From Arachnopeziza araneosa (Eukaryota > Ascomycota > Leotiomycetes > Helotiales > Arachnopezizaceae): 64,000 nt of DNA. Below are positions 23,601 to 35,861 of this stretch, piece after piece. The stretch is from NCBI GenBank assembly GCA_003988855.1, contig QYAI01000016.1, positions 65,648 to 129,647 of the forward strand, written 5' to 3'. Each line of letters opens with the position of its first letter. Position 1 is the first letter of the stretch. The notes beneath the pieces are model-generated. The model was not told the DNA's origin. It saw nothing but the letters and a program-made list of their open reading frames with translations, and searched no databases. A program made the translations under genes and the position numbers.

Positions 23601-26567
23601 ATGCATCGCGCGTCCGAGACTCTCAGCGACCCAGATCGCAACCTCGCCGAGTCTACAGATCAAACTTCCGAGCTCCCGGAAATCAAAGACTTAGACCTGA
23701 TCTCTGAAGAGAATTCAGATACCCGAATACACACCCCTCCTCCGCGCATAGCAGCGCGCTTTTACCGTCCCTCCACAAATCGCCGCAAGTCATCTGCCGC
23801 GTCTTCTCGTCGTAATTCTGTCTCCTCTTCACAATCACACCAATCTGCATCCCGCCATGGCGGACCACAGAGCAACTTTATTGCGCAGCACTTGCGCCGC
23901 GCTTCAATTCTTGAAGACCGGAAGGCGAGATTGGCGGACCGAGCTGCGCATGCGGAGAAAGTCCGATTGAGAGCTGCGCTCTCCAAGGCGGCGCCGAGGA
24001 GCACGACGAACAGTGAAGAAAGGGCATTAGCTGCACAGCAAGCGAGAGAGAAGAATCTTGCTGAGATTGTCGCAGCTTGTGCCGAGGAGGTGAAAAGGGC
24101 GAAGGGTATCGCCGAGAGCATAAAAGAGAAGAGAGAGGCGGAGGGGAAGAAGTTAAGGAAGGATATGGAGGAGAGGCTGGCTGACGCTGAGAAGAGGAGG
24201 GAGGAGATACTTCATAGGGCAAACTTGAATAAGAGAGGCCGCTCCATAAGTCAACCTCGAAAGAGCACTTCTCCAACTCTAGAAGCGCGGGAGACGATTA
24301 GCGAAGTCACAGCTGCCTCCCGGATCCAACGGAAATGGAGGGTCCATAAGAGATGGAAGGCAGTGAAAGACTTCCGCGCACTCAGTCTCACAATTGAAAG
24401 TGTTCGAGAGAGCCCATTCGAGAATGTTGCTGGTTTACTAGCCCAGGAGAAGGTCCTAGTAGGCACTGCTCAAGTACTGAGAATGTGTGGCTTGAAAGAA
24501 GGAGAGTCCGGCTCAGTCGACGAAATGGCTGCCGTGAGAACATTTCTCAGCGCATTCTTAATTTTGTCACATCCCTCGCAAGTCTTGAGTGGCAAAGGCG
24601 ATGTAGGAGAAGAACAGCAGGTGCAGGTGGGAGCGTTACCGTTAAAAAGAGATGATCTTGCTAATCCACAGTTGCAGGACCTTGTAGCCAAGGCCCGCGA
24701 TTTACTCATTTCTTTTGAGAATGTCTTGTCACGATTGAATGCTGCTAACAGCTATACTCCACCACCAGCTCAACTGACAACATTGTCGGAGGTTTATGCT
24801 ACTTTCTACAACGCTTTCATTGCGTGGAAGGCTCGCGACTCCTCAACTCTTATCGACATGATGGTTTTGCAATTTGTCGAGCTTGACTCGATATGGCAAT
24901 CTGTCAAGGATAGTACAGAAGAGGCGGTCACCGATTCATACCGAGACGGTATTCGAGAGAATCAACTGAAACTAATGGTCCGAATCAAGAGACTTGCCGG
25001 TAATGTGCAAGGGAAAAAGTTGATCACCAATGCTATTCGGGAAGCTAGGAAAGCAAGAGCTGTGAAGAAGCCTGTAGGTGATGCTCGACCCCGTGCCGCG
25101 GAGTCTGTTGAGCCAGAACAACGAGCGGTCGATATTTCCGTTGCAGAGAAGTCGGTAGCCTCCCACTTGCAACCTCTTACTCCTCCGTCTACTCCCCGCC
25201 GCCACGTTCAAAGTCAAGCGGACGAGCTTCGAATCACGAGACCAATTCTTCCTCCAAATCGTGTGCTAACTCACGAAATTGCCGTCAACAAAGAGTACAG
25301 AATTGAAGAAGACGCTCTGGAGGACAGGAATACTATCATGCAAGCTGTCTTTGATAGCATGCGTCATGAAATTGCCTCGGGAACAAGTGATATCTGGGTA
25401 CTTGCTATGGCAGAGAATATTCGATCACGACTGCAGGGGCTTTTGAAGGAAGGGAATTCAATGCATAAGCTCATTGGCGAAGCTCTAGACCACGAAGTCG
25501 TCGCCCGAGAACTCTACAATGGCTCCTTCTCATATGAAAAGTTCTTTTCATTTATGGCATCACTCCTGCCAAAGCTCTGCGCTCCATTCCGTGATGCAGA
25601 GATCAAGGATGTTGTCGAGTCGAAGATGCAGAATGGCGATATCGTCTCCAGGCTTCAGGCTCTAATGCACGGTATTGACCTTATGCAGCTCGACTACGCG
25701 AATTTTATGCTTTCCCAAGCTGCGCCTGCTCTTATGAAGAATGCCACTTCCTATGAGACAGCTGCATTTAACCAGATACTTGCAGATACGAATGGTGAGC
25801 TCACAGCAACTGAATCTGCCTGGAGAGAAGCCCGTTCCAAAGTCCTCATAGAAGCCTCACATCGAGATCCTGAGAACATCAACTTGCTTAGAAATCGTCC
25901 CACACCAGAGAAATTCTATGCACAGATGCTCGTTGATGTCTTCACCTCCGAAATCCCAATCCCCGAAACGTTGCAGTTGGACGAGAAACGTATCCTTCGC
26001 ATCCGTTCAGATGTCCTCAGGGTTGTCACCGCGGGCGCAATCTTGATACAATGCAAGAATCTGCTCAAACGTGACGTGCGCTCGCAGTGGAAAACAGAGG
26101 CTATGCGCATCTACTCTGTTCTAGAGAATGACAAGACTCCAGAGCAAACAGTCCAGGGAATTCAAGCGGCACTGGAATCTTCCCGGTCGATGCCAGTTGC
26201 TACGAAGACCCAAATTCGTCAGCTAGTTACACGTGTTGTGACCTCTGCCGCAAGCGGTGGCAAAGAACTCCGCGATCCAGTTCTCAGACTCTTGATGGCG
26301 AGATTGAGAGGCCACGTGCTTGGGAGAGTAGGAGCAGGCACGGAGAAGGAGAAAGTCAGAAGTGCGAGTATGGCAAGTGAAGGCCTCGCGAGCCAGGGTT
26401 TACCAGAGTGGGTTAGTAAAGTGGGCGGGATGGTAGAAGAGATTGGGAGGGTGGGTGCGTTGGATAGAGAATCACATGCAGGCGCTTATGAGCTTGTTAC
26501 TAGGAGGCTAGAAGCCGGTGAAGCTGCTGCTCAAGCACAAGCTGGGGAGGACATGGCGTTGGACTGA
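23601..26567 (+). CDS. TCP11 (T-complex protein 11) domain protein with IQ motif
   Basis: A single uninterrupted exon encodes 988 aa. The open frame begins at a TTG 30 bases upstream; the first ATG is 23601 (MHRASETL). The N-terminus is polar with Ser/Arg-rich stretches. Residues about 120-215 are rich in Arg, Lys, Glu and Ala, a strong coiled-coil candidate (ERALAAQQAREKNLAEIV). An IQ-like calmodulin-binding motif sits at about 237-251 (AASRIQRKWRVHKRW). The C-terminal half, from about residue 555 to the end, is the TCP11 domain, with the diagnostic LPKLCAPFRDAEI and ALMHGIDLMQLDYANF blocks. TCP11/Sok1 proteins act around cAMP-PKA signalling in yeast and mammalian sperm; the exact role in filamentous fungi is not established. 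A second TCP11 gene lies at 35862-37938. Confidence 0.9.
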   Translation: MHRASETLSDPDRNLAESTDQTSELPEIKDLDLISEENSDTRIHTPPPRIAARFYRPSTNRRKSSAASSRRNSVSSSQSHQSASRHGGPQSNFIAQHLRRASILEDRKARLADRAAHAEKVRLRAALSKAAPRSTTNSEERALAAQQAREKNLAEIVAACAEEVKRAKGIAESIKEKREAEGKKLRKDMEERLADAEKRREEILHRANLNKRGRSISQPRKSTSPTLEARETISEVTAASRIQRKWRVHKRWKAVKDFRALSLTIESVRESPFENVAGLLAQEKVLVGTAQVLRMCGLKEGESGSVDEMAAVRTFLSAFLILSHPSQVLSGKGDVGEEQQVQVGALPLKRDDLANPQLQDLVAKARDLLISFENVLSRLNAANSYTPPPAQLTTLSEVYATFYNAFIAWKARDSSTLIDMMVLQFVELDSIWQSVKDSTEEAVTDSYRDGIRENQLKLMVRIKRLAGNVQGKKLITNAIREARKARAVKKPVGDARPRAAESVEPEQRAVDISVAEKSVASHLQPLTPPSTPRRHVQSQADELRITRPILPPNRVLTHEIAVNKEYRIEEDALEDRNTIMQAVFDSMRHEIASGTSDIWVLAMAENIRSRLQGLLKEGNSMHKLIGEALDHEVVARELYNGSFSYEKFFSFMASLLPKLCAPFRDAEIKDVVESKMQNGDIVSRLQALMHGIDLMQLDYANFMLSQAAPALMKNATSYETAAFNQILADTNGELTATESAWREARSKVLIEASHRDPENINLLRNRPTPEKFYAQMLVDVFTSEIPIPETLQLDEKRILRIRSDVLRVVTAGAILIQCKNLLKRDVRSQWKTEAMRIYSVLENDKTPEQTVQGIQAALESSRSMPVATKTQIRQLVTRVVTSAASGGKELRDPVLRLLMARLRGHVLGRVGAGTEKEKVRSASMASEGLASQGLPEWVSKVGGMVEEIGRVGALDRESHAGAYELVTRRLEAGEAAAQAQAGEDMALD

Positions 26568-27334
26568 TTGATGAGCATTTTATGGCGATTTTGGCATGAT
26601 ATGGATACGACGGCTGCATTGGGTGGAGCAGGGATGGCGCATCTGGTTTATTTTACCCAAGGCTTAAATTGATACGATATGGATGAGATGGGAAGGGCTG
26701 GAGGTTAGGATATGTATGCTGGTGGATTGGGTGGGCTGGGAGGATAACGATCACGATTTCCCTTGTAGTTCCTCCTTGCCAGTTTGTTATTCTTAGGGCT
26801 TTGGGTGGAGCATCTGATTGATAGCATGGAACTTGCATGCATAGTAGCATTTCTCTGTATACAAGATAGCGGGATGGCTTCTTGAGTGAGCATCAAATCA
26901 TGGTTTATTTTCCTGAGATCATGCCGAATATTGAACATTTTTATGACTCTCGCACCGTATTGTGAATAGATATTTATGTAGATCTGGCAGGTGGGTATCA
27001 TTGATTAAAGTAAACAAGTCGCTCGTCCTAACATACAACAGTACATCTCTTTTAACAGATCTCTAATTAGAAATCTGAACCTGAATCTGAACTTGTGAGT
27101 AGGGATCCTATATCCCTAAGACGGCGAGCATTTTAATACAGCCAAGTCCTGTGCTTTCGTACATTGCCTCTAGCTTTATGGAGGTTTCTGTCGTGTGAAT
27201 TTTATGTTCCTCTCGGTTTTTATCATGCCTCAGCCCAGCTGATATTAGCTGGCAATTCGATAGCAAGGTGGATTTTGTCATGTAAAGTAATAGTCTAGCT
27301 GAAATAGTGGAAAGTGAAGTCTCTACTCCGTAGA
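26568..27334. other. Convergent 3' region between TCP11 and Arp1 genes
   Basis: The two genes end toward each other, so this is shared 3' untranslated and terminator sequence. It is AT-rich after 26860. Nothing else is recognisable. Confidence 0.5.
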
Positions 27335-28649
27335 CTATGTGAATTTCGTGTGGATGATATCCGGATTCTCATGCCAGTCGTCAATGCTCACCCACATCTA
27401 CAATTGTTAACATCTACACAGGGAAATCACAAGACTAAGACAACATACTTTTCTAAAAGTGCTCAACCCGGCCAGGATACTGCCTCCAATCCAAGTGCTG
27501 TACTTCCTCTCCGGTGGAGCAAAAATCTTGATCCTCATGTCTTTGACAGCTAACCTTTGCACTTCGTGTAGTAACCTGTCTCCGAATCCTTTGGTTAAAG
27601 TGCTACCTCCACTTAGTACTATATTTCCGTATAGTGATTTGCGCAGGTCCAAATCGGTTCGGTTGATAGCATCGACGACAATTTGGTGAATCCCAGGGTA
27701 TTCGAGTCCAATTATTTCGGGATCAAAGAGAATTTCGGGTGCACGGAACCGCTCTGCACCAATCTGTGGATAATTAGCAAGAGTATAGGGCCGGATTTCT
27801 TTGGAGACGAACCTTAATCTTGTTTCCGTCAGGTAGAGCGTATTCCACAATTTTCCCATCACCGAGCTTCCCAGCGGCACTGGCCCACTCCTTCTCTTCT
27901 TGTTTAGGGTTCGATGCTACATAGCTGACTTTCTCTTTGATCATCCTTACAACTTCCTTCTCTGCACTGGTATGGAATACATAGCCTGATTTCCGTAGTA
28001 AAAGCTGCATATATTCTGTGACGTCTCGACCAGCGACATCTATCCTTCTCATGGAACTAGGCATGGCGAAACCTTCGTAGACGGGCACAGCATGGGATAC
28101 TCCATCCCCTGCGTCGAGAACTATTCCTGTCGTACGGCCGGAAGCGTAGAGGGAGAGAACGGCTTGGATGGAGGTGTAAAGGGCCGGGACGTTGAAGGTC
28201 TCGAAAAGGATCTGGGCAGCCGTGTCTCGGTTGCTCCTTGGGTTGAGGGGCGGCTCTGTTAATAAGACTGGATGCTTCAACATCATATTAGCCATGCTTC
28301 TATCAATCTTGATCATGCGTTTGCAACTCCACCATAAACTCACTTCTTCACTCAGTGTTTTCAGTCCTTCTCCATATACCCACTCCCATATCCTTTCCAT
28401 ATCATCCCAGTCCGTCACAATGCCATGCTCTAGCGGGTATCTGATTTTGAGTAGTCCTCGTAATTCCTGTGCTCGCTGTCCAATGAATACGTCTCCTTCC
28501 AGTGCACCTGCTAGAACTCTGAGATGCTTCGGTCGCCCAACAAACGAAGGGAAATAACATTTCGGGGAATCTTCTCCTGCGAAACCAGCGCGGATAGTTC
28601 CTGACCCGTTGTCCAGGACTATCGGAGCGTTGTGGAGGTTATCGGCCAT
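27335..28649 (-). CDS. arp1: Actin-related protein 1 (centractin) of dynactin
   Basis: Four exons (28344-28649, 27813-28274, 27449-27763, 27335-27397) give 381 aa, the usual Arp1 length. Arp1 forms the short actin-like filament of dynactin, which couples cargo to cytoplasmic dynein; in filamentous fungi it is needed for nuclear distribution and straight hyphae. Visible actin-fold motifs are IVLDNGSGTIRAGFAGED (phosphate loop 1), FVGRPKH, the DWDDMERIW block, HPVLLTEPPLNPR, GIVLDAGDGVSHAVPVYEG (phosphate loop 2), LSGGSTLTKGF and WIGGSILAGLSTFRK. The last exon encodes MWVSIDDWHENPDIIHTKFT, typical of Arp1 rather than conventional actin. The first intron (28275-28343, 69 nt) is a multiple of three with no stop; the second uses a less usual GTTCGT donor. 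The first ATG is 28649; the frame extends upstream only to a TTG. Confidence 0.95.
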
Positions 28650-29589
28650 TATGGTGTTGAACGAGGTGGATAACAAGCCAACTGAGTCCTGGGGATATTA
28701 AGAAGAAATCGGGATGCGGGCTTGATGATGGTGAGATGAAAGAAGTGGGTGGTAATGGGTTGGTGGGCAGAGGTTTGGACAGGTCAATATTTCTCGTTTC
28801 GAACTCCTGAAGGTTCGCGCAGACGCGCCTGACAGGGGTAGCTCAACTGGTGCGCCTCATCAACACCACCTTCTACAACCTCATAGCTCTTTCAAATACC
28901 GAGAATTTTGCTATCGAGACACATATCTACACCTATTGAGTGGCTGTGTTCATCCTGTTTGGGCTTATTCCGTATAGTGAATACACACGTCTGAAAGAAG
29001 GCGACCAACACAAGATATTAAATTTCTCTCCCGGCAGCAGTGCTGTTACTATATTCTTTGCTGTTTTATTGGCTAGAAAGCATTGCAACTACCTGTCAAC
29101 CTCAGATCGTGCTTAGTGCCAACAGTTGGTTGATCCAGTTCGACCTTACTTATCGTTTATATCTTATCGACTGTCCATGGCTTGAGTCACTTCCAAAGGT
29201 TGTTATTCCTTTAGCTACCAAGGGTCTGCCCGTTCCCGGATTGCAGTCGTAGATTTCTTTAAAGTTGATAAATCTCGTTTTTTCAAGTAGTCGCATTGTC
29301 TTCTCAGTAAGCATTAGAATGCTCAATGCTTGCTCAATGCGTGTTCTTGCTGAGGTAATAATAAGCAGCGACTAATCAATATTAAATCGTATAGACCTTT
29401 TGATATTGTTATAGACTGTAGCCCAAAATTATCCTTTGTTCAAGCGGCGAGGAAGTACTTTGCGGGCGTATTCACTAGTGCTGGCAATCTCGGTATTCAC
29501 TCTATGTATAAGAACAACTCCTAGGTTGAGGAATTCATGATTCTCATTGAGAACCTTCCAAGTAATCGAGACCATCAGATTCATCAGTC
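28650..29589. other. Divergent intergenic region, Arp1 promoter side
   Basis: This is 0.94 kb between the Arp1 start and the remains of the DUF2855 gene. It becomes AT-rich after 28960. No open frame of interest is present. Confidence 0.45.
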
Positions 29590-31014
29590 ATGTCAGCAGA
29601 AATACCCGCAATTCAGGTTTTATCAAGGCAGAACTATGAGGACAATACATTTTCCGACTTCCTAATGCTTTCCCTCTGCCGGCATTAAGATCTTCATCGC
29701 TCCGTATCAAGTCTAGTATTCTCTCATTAACTACGAACAACTTCACTTATGCGCGTATTGGTCATCTTGTTGGGTGGTGGGATCTTCATCCTCTACCTCC
29801 ATCAATTCCAAATCAGTTTTCCAATCCAAAAGATTATGGTCGGATCTCCGCTTGGGGTGAGCATTCCTGCTTCTTATTCATCATTAGGAGGAGACGGGTC
29901 CCTGAGACGTGCCTTGTAAAGCTTAGCTTTCATTACATTTCAAGAACTTGCATTAACGCGTTCATAGGTTATGGGAAAGTCATTGAAAGTACTGTTCCTG
30001 GCATTCAAATTGGCACCCAAGTTTACGGATATCTTTCCATTGAAACCTTGCCAGTAGATATGGATATTCAGGTTGATGACAATGTCCCGGGACTTTTCTG
30101 GGAAATTAGCAAACATAGGAAAGCCATCATGCCAATCTACAACCGCTATATTTATTATTCGCCAGAGATAGCACCGGACAAGGAGAATAGAGGTCTCAAT
30201 GCTCTTATGCAAACTCTTTTCAAATGTGGTTTCCTTATCAATCGATTTCTCTTTCCCTGGGATCAAAGGGAGCTTATCCAGCCTTCAGGTGGACCAGACG
30301 ATGGTTGGACCTTCGAAAAGGTGAGAGTTGGAGATGATACCACCTTTCTACTCTTCGCGGCCAGTGGGAAGACTGGACTCGCTACGGCATACTGTTTGAA
30401 GAGCCAGCGTCCAGCAGGAAGTAGAGCCCGCCAAATAATTGCCGTTGGGTCTAGGCAATCTAGGAATTTTACTGAAGGCACAGATCTATTCGACAAAGTG
30501 CTGAGTTATGATGCTGATGAGGGCGACTTGACACGGAAACTCGATTTGAACTCGAAGTCGAAGATCATAATATGTAACTTTGGAGTGCGAGACTCGGCAG
30601 ATGATAAATAGGCTACCAAGTTGAGAAATGATGGCTTTGAAGTTGTCACACTCAGAATTGGGGGTGAGGTTGTTGCAGAAAGCCCACAGAAGGCTGAAGA
30701 GAGGTTCTTGAAATCGAGAAAGTCTAATGGCGGCTTGAAAGCAAGCCTGAATGCCTCGGGGGTAACTTTCAAAGCTATTGATAGGGTGGGCGAGAAGCGA
30801 TTTGCTGACGAGTACATGTCAGCATGGCAGGCTGCTAAGGAAGACGTCTTCTGTAGGGCTGAAGTTGGTTTGGGGAGAAGGTATAGACCAGCTGGGGAAG
30901 GGGTGGGAGAGACTCTGTAAAGGAGAAGTAGGTCCAGACGAAGGATTGGTGTTCGAGTTGGACGGTGACATGACTATGACCGGAGATCAGAAATCATCTG
31001 TCCATCACCTGTAG
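29590..31014 (+). pseudogene. Decayed DUF2855-family gene
   Basis: Fragments of one DUF2855 protein (fungal family of unknown function with an alcohol-dehydrogenase-like layout) follow each other in order but in different frames. A start at 29590 gives MSAEIPAIQVLSRQNY; by about 29660 the homology continues one frame away (LPALRSSSLRIKSSILSL, then NNFTYARIGHLVGWWDLHPL). An intact intron, 29857-29967 (GTGAGC...CATAG), joins ISAWG to YGKVIES. The frame then runs through VGTQ-like and PIYNRYIYY blocks to a glycine-rich LLFAASGKTGLATAYCLKSQ segment. A TAG at 30609-30611 stops it, although the same frame continues with typical sequence (KLRNDGFEVVTLRIGG). Near 30850-30890 the frame shifts again to reach GEGIDQLGKGWERLCKGEVG and the stop at 31012. 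With at least three lesions, function is very unlikely. Sequencing error alone is an unlikely cause of all three. Confidence 0.85.
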
Positions 31015-31773
31015 CGACCTCGAAGGTATTCCGCACGCCGTGGAAATAGCTGAGATCTCTAAACGGATTGGCAACCTAGGTCTAGCTAGTTGAGATTATT
31101 GACGCATGTTGTGGGTTAGCTCGTCTCTTCAATGTCTACGCCTAATACGCGAGTTAGGTTAAGATGGTCACAGGTGAGTTTGTTGAAGTACCAAACCAGG
31201 AGGCATGGCTCCCGGGTGTAGCATGTATAGTGCTCGCATTTTCCTTTGTCTCTCTTGATACGATTTTAGGTTGAGATATATACGAGGCACGCTCTAGCGA
31301 TCGTATGCCCGCATCCTCAAGACCATGCGGCAGGATTTTCCGGTGGATTTTCGTAAAAGGGGGCTTTTCCGTGTAACTCTTCTAAAGAAAGAAATGCTTG
31401 AGGTCCCACCACATCCATCGTCTCTCCACCGACATGGTTTCGGTGGTGGGTTGTTCTGAAGGCTGATTGGCGGGTCTAGCGTACCTGCAGTCAAGTTTTG
31501 CCGCTAACGATAATCTGTTACGGAGGGACATCACGACCTGGACATCTGCTTTGTCCTAGAAGCAGAGAGAGCGCCAGCGTGGTGCGAGCGACAATCCAGC
31601 AGCTATGCTTCCAGTGTCTGTCCACACTTGACACCTCCACATTCTTCTCTCCCGGCGTTGGGAGCACCAGAACCCTTTGCCGTACCTTTTCGCGCCTGCA
31701 CAGTTGAAACGCTTAACTCGCAAGCACAACTTCACAAAGCTTAGGTCCGGCTCGAAAGCAGGTAGGCGTTGAG
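31015..31773. other. Intergenic, Sog2 promoter region
   Basis: This is 0.76 kb upstream of the Sog2 start. The last 250 bases are leader-like. No other feature is seen. Confidence 0.45.
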
Positions 31774-34700
31774 ATGGATCGACCTTCCGGCCCCCTTGGA
31801 GCGGCCACTCAGTCGACTGGCAGACCTATGGCAGAGAATGGAAATACCAGACCGACTCCCCTGAATACAGTTCGAAGGACTCCAACGGTACGACATGCAA
31901 CTTCAACACCCTCCCTGTCTACGCGGGTGCCGATATCTGCGGGTCAAGTCGTAGTACTTGCTCGAGAAGCGATGAAGAACGCCCTTGAAGAGAATCAGAC
32001 GAAGGCGGCAGAGGCCAGTGGTGTTAGTAATGAATTGAAGCCAGGAGTGACGATCGACCTGAGCCACAAAAATATCCAGATGTTTCCCGAAGAAGTGGTG
32101 GATATAATAAAGAATGAACTAGAGAGGTATAATCTATCTTGTTCTCTATCGTTCACGAAGTAGAATCAACTGACACCAGACTTCTCTTAGACTTGCTCTG
32201 TCACACAATCAAATTTCCACTTTTCCTTCTAGGTTCTCCGAATGCACATCGCTCCGCTATCTCAATGTGCGGAGTAATGTGATTCGAGAATTTCCCCTAT
32301 CTGTATGTACCACATATCAAGTAAGGGGTTTTGAAGATTGACTAAGTCTGCAGATCTGCGAGTTGACCTCTCTTGAAATATTGGATCTCGGCCGGAACAA
32401 ACTCAAAATCCTTCCCAATGAACTAGTGAAGTTGACATCCTTGAAAGTCCTGTCTGTTCAAAAGAATCGGATTGAAGCACTTCCCTATATTTTGGCGGAT
32501 ATGGTTTCTCTGCAGGTCCTCAAACTTGATGGTAACCCAGTCAAGTTCCCACCCAAAGATATACTTCAAACACAAGCTACGAGCCCTCCAAACGGCACAC
32601 TTCAAGAAAGCGAAATAGACGATATTGCGGTGACCTCGCAGATCAAGAGATTTCTGAAGCAAAAGCAGATATCGGATCGCTCAGAAACTGAGTCTGGTGG
32701 AGAAGAATCAAGTGAGGGAACTGAGACCCCACGGCCTATCAAACGAGTCATGAGTGGCAGATTTCCCATCAAGGTGAATGGTACTGATGTACCAGACCTA
32801 CGATCTCCAGCATTGCCTAGGCCGCCGCCAATTCCATCTAGATCTCATTATAGAGGTTTATCGCAGCAAAATGCTGCTCTTCGGAACACCGGAGTAATGC
32901 CATTGACGATTGGAACTGCCAATGAACGACTGCGCAGTAACAGCGAAAGCCTTTTGCAAGCGAGTCGTGAGAGGCCCTCGGATCGGTCAAGGCGAATGGG
33001 GATCGTCTCAAAAAAGACGTCGGAATTAGACACGGTTGATGAGACAAAGTCAAATCGATACAGTCATTACAGAGGTCTTTCTCATGGGTCTGCAATGCAG
33101 GCAGGTAATCCCGCAAACGGAACCACGAACTCTAAAAGTCCAGCAAGCCCGGCCGACTCGCTCATTCAAAGAGCTACATATGTTCGACGTCTTTCAAGTC
33201 TCCCAGAGCGGAAGCGAGAGTCGCTATCACCCGATATCGATGTCGAAGCTGCCAAAGGCATCTTGTATGCACTATTCCAAGTCCATCCTCTAATTCAGAG
33301 CCTGCTAGGTGTAACACGCGACACCACGAATAAACGAACAAGCCTTGAACGAGTATTCTATAACGCCACTACTCATGTAGAAGAACTTGACAAACATATA
33401 CAGGACTACATGACATACTCAGAGGAAGATGAGGAAGGTCTACCTCGTTCTAACGAGCTTGTCCGCCGTGCATGTGAGACTTGTGTCAACGCTTATATAC
33501 ATGTACTCAACCTTCTTCTTCGTAACGTCGACACCCTGATTGAAAACGGTGATCCTCGTTACATCCGCACACTCTTGTTACTTCTTTATGGAAGCACTTG
33601 CGAGATATACAATGCGCGCAAGGTTCTTGAAAAAAATGGTAGGGGGCCGAAAGGGAAAAAGTCGTCACGGGTTATGAAGGATATTCGAGACAGCGAAGAT
33701 GATATTGGTACTCAACCCAGAGATAAATCAGTTACTCCTACTCGAGAACGACCTGGCGCGGGACCAAGAATCAGAAGCGCAACCGTCGTTCAGCATGCTA
33801 ATAACCTTCGAGTTGCGACTGATGCACCACCGCCTCCTTTTATGAATGGCGGCATGCGATCTGCAACCCTGACAAGTGCTACTCCACGATCTGGCGAGTC
33901 GTTTGCATCGTCTAGCACCTCCGGTGGTAGACTAGGCAATAATTTTACAGAAGAAGACAGGATATTCGAGAGGATCTTTTTGCGACTACAGCAGTCATCA
34001 GAAATGATAATTAAAACGCTTCCTATGCTCAATACTCATTTTCTCAACGCTATGAGAGCTAGCACTCAACAATCGAGTCAAGACAAGCAATTCTGGCAAC
34101 TGTTGATCCAAAAGTGCTCCATTGCTCTACAGACGGCTGAGTCGCTTAAAATGCGGTTGTCACTCATTAAACTTAAGGAGCCAGGGATCAGAACAGAAAG
34201 TGCATTCTGGGAACTATGTAATAACTTCATCCAAGTAAGTGATTCTTCGACGTTCAGTGAACTAGCTTAGACTAACATCATTAGAATTATACTGAGTTAG
34301 CCATGAAAGTCAAAGAAGCAAAAAGTATATCCCCTCTCTTGCACCCTGAAGTCATCGCCCTTCTTCGACCAATCCATGCGACTATCAAAGATACCAGCCA
34401 CCTCATGCAATCTTCACCTTGGTCATTCCTCGTTGCTTCACAAACTCAAAATGGAACATCAAATGGTTCCTACAGCACACAGTCTCCTGCTTCCCAAGTC
34501 CCACTTCCTATGACACCCCAGAGTGCGGCATTAGGGCCAGCTGTGCAGGCAACTGTTCCCTCAACACCACAGAGTGCAACCTATGACCCTACGTTCAGTC
34601 GAAGTTTCTTTGATAGGGTTGATCATTATTACGCCAATTCTTCATCCTCAATCTCTTCCCGAACTGGAACAATGACCTCATTCCTAGGCTCATCAAGTTC

Positions 34701-34785
34701 CAATGATGGCATATTAACACCAGCCTCTACGATAAGTCAATTCGGACCCAATCGATTCAATAATGCTAACAAGATCGCACTTTAA
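31774..34785 (+). CDS. sog2: Leucine-rich-repeat protein Sog2 of the RAM morphogenesis network
   Basis: Four exons (31774-32126, 32191-32302, 32354-34234, 34285-34785) give 948 aa. Sog2 is a partner of the NDR kinase module (Cbk1/COT-1, Mob2, Hym1, Pag1/Tao3, Kic1) that controls polarity and septation. After a disordered N-terminus, leucine-rich repeats run from about residue 95 to 215: TIDLSHKNIQMFPEEV, LALSHNQISTFPSRF, LRYLNVRSNVIREFPLS, LEILDLGRNKLKILPNEL, LKVLSVQKNRIEALPYIL, LQVLKLDGNPVKFPP. Introns cut cleanly between repeats. The long C-terminal Sog2 domain follows, with conserved helical blocks (AAKGILYALFQVHPLIQSLL, ELVRRACETCVNAYIHVLNL, DRIFERIFLRLQQSSEMIIK). Ser/Pro-rich linkers carry RLSSLP and SRSHYRGLS-like strings that could be kinase targets. 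The stretch from residue about 783 (last junction, NYTELAMKVKEAK) to the end closes in a Ser/Thr-rich tail. Confidence 0.92.
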
Positions 34786-35861
34786 CACCACTCCTATGCT
34801 AATTTTTACCTGCCAATAATGTATGTATGATTGATTACCTGTCTATTTGGCTTTAGCGTATATTCGAGCGATCTCATTGGCGTTGAAGGATGTTTGATTT
34901 GGGTGGCTTGCAAGCGTTCAGCATTCTTTGGGAGTTGTTATCAGGATGGATATAATATATCTGTATAGGTCATGGAATATTAGTTATGTGGCTAACGGGC
35001 TGCTGATGTCAAGGAAGGAAGAAGCATAACAATAATATTCGAATTTAGCCTACATCTCATGAGACCAATATTTACACCTGCTTTCCACTATCCATGGCAC
35101 CTGGGATTGACTTCGTAAGCAACTTAGCATTGATCAAAATCCATGAGAAGATCTAAGAGAGGAGACCTCCGTATACGTATGAACGTCTCAGCTCATACTA
35201 CACTGACAATAACTATCATATCACATCCATAATTTATAGCTATTATGATCTAAAAAGCCTCGCGGCCAATGTTTGCACTGAAGCTAAATTCTAATCTAAG
35301 AGTAACCGGGAATAAAATAAATACATCTAAGGTAACCAATCAAGCAACCTAATTCAATTCGCTACTCCCAAACCCAACATTGAGTGGGTTGACTGCACTC
35401 TTTCTTTGATACCCAAGACGCCCACCCAGAGCAGAAGAAGCAGAAGCAGCATCGCAGTCTATGGTACAAAAAGAAGTACGACTGATTGGGTGATCAAATT
35501 CGGGGTATCAGGAAGAACGCTGGAAATATGCTGCACCATGTTAAACACCGATTTATGCAGGACAAAGAGAGTTTGCGTGATTTGATTAAAGTAATATGTG
35601 TGTTGTATTGAAGAAGACGTTTTCGATCGCCTCTGCCCTAGAAAGTATGCTCCTGCATCAAGAGATTGTGGCGAGAAAGGTTGGTCAACTCTGGCATCTA
35701 GTAGTTGAGGGTAGTTCTACTCGGTATACTGCTGTGTGAAGTAACATCGCTAAGACTCTCCTTCTCCTCGAATCGACTTTGTCTTCAGCAGCATTAACGT
35801 ATGTTGTCACAGAATCCGCTTAAGGGGTTTCATTGATCGAACCTCATGACAACTTGTGGGT
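34786..35861. other. Convergent 3' region between Sog2 and Sok1 genes
   Basis: About 1.1 kb between two facing gene ends, AT-rich at 34960-35350. It contains untranslated 3' sequence of both genes and no supported reading frame. Confidence 0.5.

Noticed and set aside
28818..28860. tRNA-like string ggggtagctcaactggt resembling a D-arm
   Set aside because: No acceptor stem, anticodon arm or T-arm (GGTTCGAATCC-like) follows at the right distance.
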